Positions 4,514 to 5,363 of a DNA stretch of 5,363 nt are shown one piece after another (within the stretch, counting starts at the first letter, position 1; the number at the start of each line of letters is the position of its first letter). Origin of the DNA: Chloroflexota bacterium (GTDB taxonomy: Bacteria; Chloroflexota; Anaerolineae; B4-G1; SLSP01); contig JAKJAE010000222.1 of NCBI GenBank assembly GCA_022707665.1, forward strand, positions 1-5,363. The letters are read 5' to 3'. The notes under the pieces were generated by a model. That model was not told the origin of the DNA, did no database searches, and saw nothing but the letters and a program-made list of their open reading frames with translations. A program made the translations under genes and the position numbers.

Positions 4514-5363
4514 ATGACATCGGACCACGACGCAACGCAGGCTGTGCATGCGGGCGAGGAGCGGCGCAAGCCCTATAGCGCGCTCACCACGCCCATCGTC
4601 CAGACATCGACCTACACATTTGCCGACACCGCCGACGTGCTGGCTTTCATGAAGCGCAAGGCAGAGCGTACCGAAGCCCGGGACGCGGGCGGGGATCTGC
4701 CGCTCCGTGACGAATACGGACGCTATGGCAACCCCACGCTCAAGGTCGCCGAGCAGAAGATCGCGGCACTCGAGGGGGCCGAGGGCGCGGTGCTCTTTGG
4801 CTCGGGCATGGCGGCAAGCACGACCACGCTGCTCACGTTCCTCTCTGCCGGCGATCACGCGATCGTGGTGCGCGATGCGTACCGCAAGACCCGCGAGTTT
4901 GCCGTGAGCTTCCTCCCACGGCTTGGCATCGAGACCACGCTGGTGCCGGTGGACGACCTCCGGGCGCTACGGGGCGCCATCCGCCCCAATACCCGGCTGA
5001 TCTTTGGCGAAACGCCCACCAACCCCTACCTGCGCATCATGGACCTGGAACAGGTCGCAGCACTGGCGCAACTGCGCGGCATCCTCACCGTTGTGGACAG
5101 CACCTTCGCCACGCCGGTCAACCTGCGCCCCCTGGCGCTGGGGATCGACCTTGTGGTGCACAGTGCCACCAAGTACCTGGGCGGGCACAACGACCTTCTG
5201 GCGGGCGTGGTCGCCGGCAGCTACCGCTGGGTAACGGCAGTGGAGAACACCCGGGGCCTGCTGGGCGGCGTCTGCAGCCCACAGGACGGGTATCTGCTGG
5301 CGCGCGGGATGAAGACACTGGCGCTGCGCGTCCGGCACCAAAACGAAAGCGGACTACGCGTGG
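4514..5363 (+). CDS. metB: Cystathionine gamma-synthase-type PLP enzyme (C-terminus beyond window)
   Basis: Only 283 complete codons are in the window; relatives are about 380-420 residues, so roughly the last third is missing. It belongs to the Cys/Met-metabolism PLP family (fold type I). Visible signatures: VHAGE at 11-15, YGRYGNPT at 68-75, the cofactor-phosphate loop FGSGMAAS at 95-102, ETPTNP at 166-171, D195 of VDSTFATP (pairs with the pyridine nitrogen), and SATKYLGGHND with the Schiff-base lysine K220. YRKTR at 123-127 and the SATKYLGGHND context are strikingly like plant cystathionine gamma-synthase, which joins an activated homoserine to cysteine. Residues about 46-66 form a charged linker before YGRYGNPT, longer than in MetB of enterics. 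The SAM-I riboswitch upstream places it in methionine or cysteine supply. O-acetylhomoserine sulfhydrylase or a gamma-lyase activity cannot be excluded from sequence alone. Confidence 0.9.
   Translation, partial: MTSDHDATQAVHAGEERRKPYSALTTPIVQTSTYTFADTADVLAFMKRKAERTEARDAGGDLPLRDEYGRYGNPTLKVAEQKIAALEGAEGAVLFGSGMAASTTTLLTFLSAGDHAIVVRDAYRKTREFAVSFLPRLGIETTLVPVDDLRALRGAIRPNTRLIFGETPTNPYLRIMDLEQVAALAQLRGILTVVDSTFATPVNLRPLALGIDLVVHSATKYLGGHNDLLAGVVAGSYRWVTAVENTRGLLGGVCSPQDGYLLARGMKTLALRVRHQNESGLRV

Overview
This is a GC-rich bacterial window with four protein-coding genes, two of them cut by the window edges. From left to right they are: a secreted VIT/von Willebrand A (VWA) protein (minus strand, C-terminus missing), a PhoR-type sensor histidine kinase and a PhoB-type response regulator (minus strand, one operon), and, on the plus strand, a cystathionine gamma-synthase-type enzyme behind a SAM-I riboswitch (C-terminus missing). 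High GC, strong Shine-Dalgarno sites at two genes, a SAM-I riboswitch and a plant-like cystathionine gamma-synthase would fit a high-GC Chloroflexota (Thermomicrobia-like) bacterium. That assignment is an inference of modest confidence, because no rRNA or other marker gene is present.

Layout. 1-1160: VIT/VWA gene read leftward with a type I signal peptide. 1161-1584: 424 bp without a gene, holding a compact promoter with a near-perfect Pho box, several GC-rich hairpins, an exact 31-bp direct repeat in two copies, and the terminator-like hairpin of the kinase gene. 1585-3854: response regulator then kinase, with the regulator stop and kinase start overlapping as ATGA. 3855-4513: a 659-bp divergent regulatory region. 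Its left half carries a good sigma-A promoter and a second Pho box for the two-component operon. Its right half carries a separate sigma-A promoter, a complete SAM-I aptamer and an intrinsic terminator for the methionine gene. 4514-5363: 5' part of the PLP enzyme.

How the parts fit together. The two Pho boxes match the 7+4+7 bp direct-repeat pattern recognised by PhoB in Proteobacteria and share 17 of 20 positions with each other. One lies upstream of the PhoB-type regulator (autoregulation). The other lies exactly 10 bp upstream of a -10 element for the VIT/VWA gene. The simplest reading is a phosphate-starvation circuit in which PhoBR amplifies itself and switches on a secreted VIT/VWA protein encoded next door. 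The methionine gene is an independent unit, predicted to be turned off by S-adenosylmethionine through premature transcription termination.

The most interesting items are the paired Pho boxes linking a VIT/VWA secreted protein to phosphate control, the hairpin-forming repeat doublet, and two small coding oddities in the two-component pair: a tandem five-codon duplication in the regulator's receiver domain and an Arg/Gly-rich extension of the kinase ATP lid.
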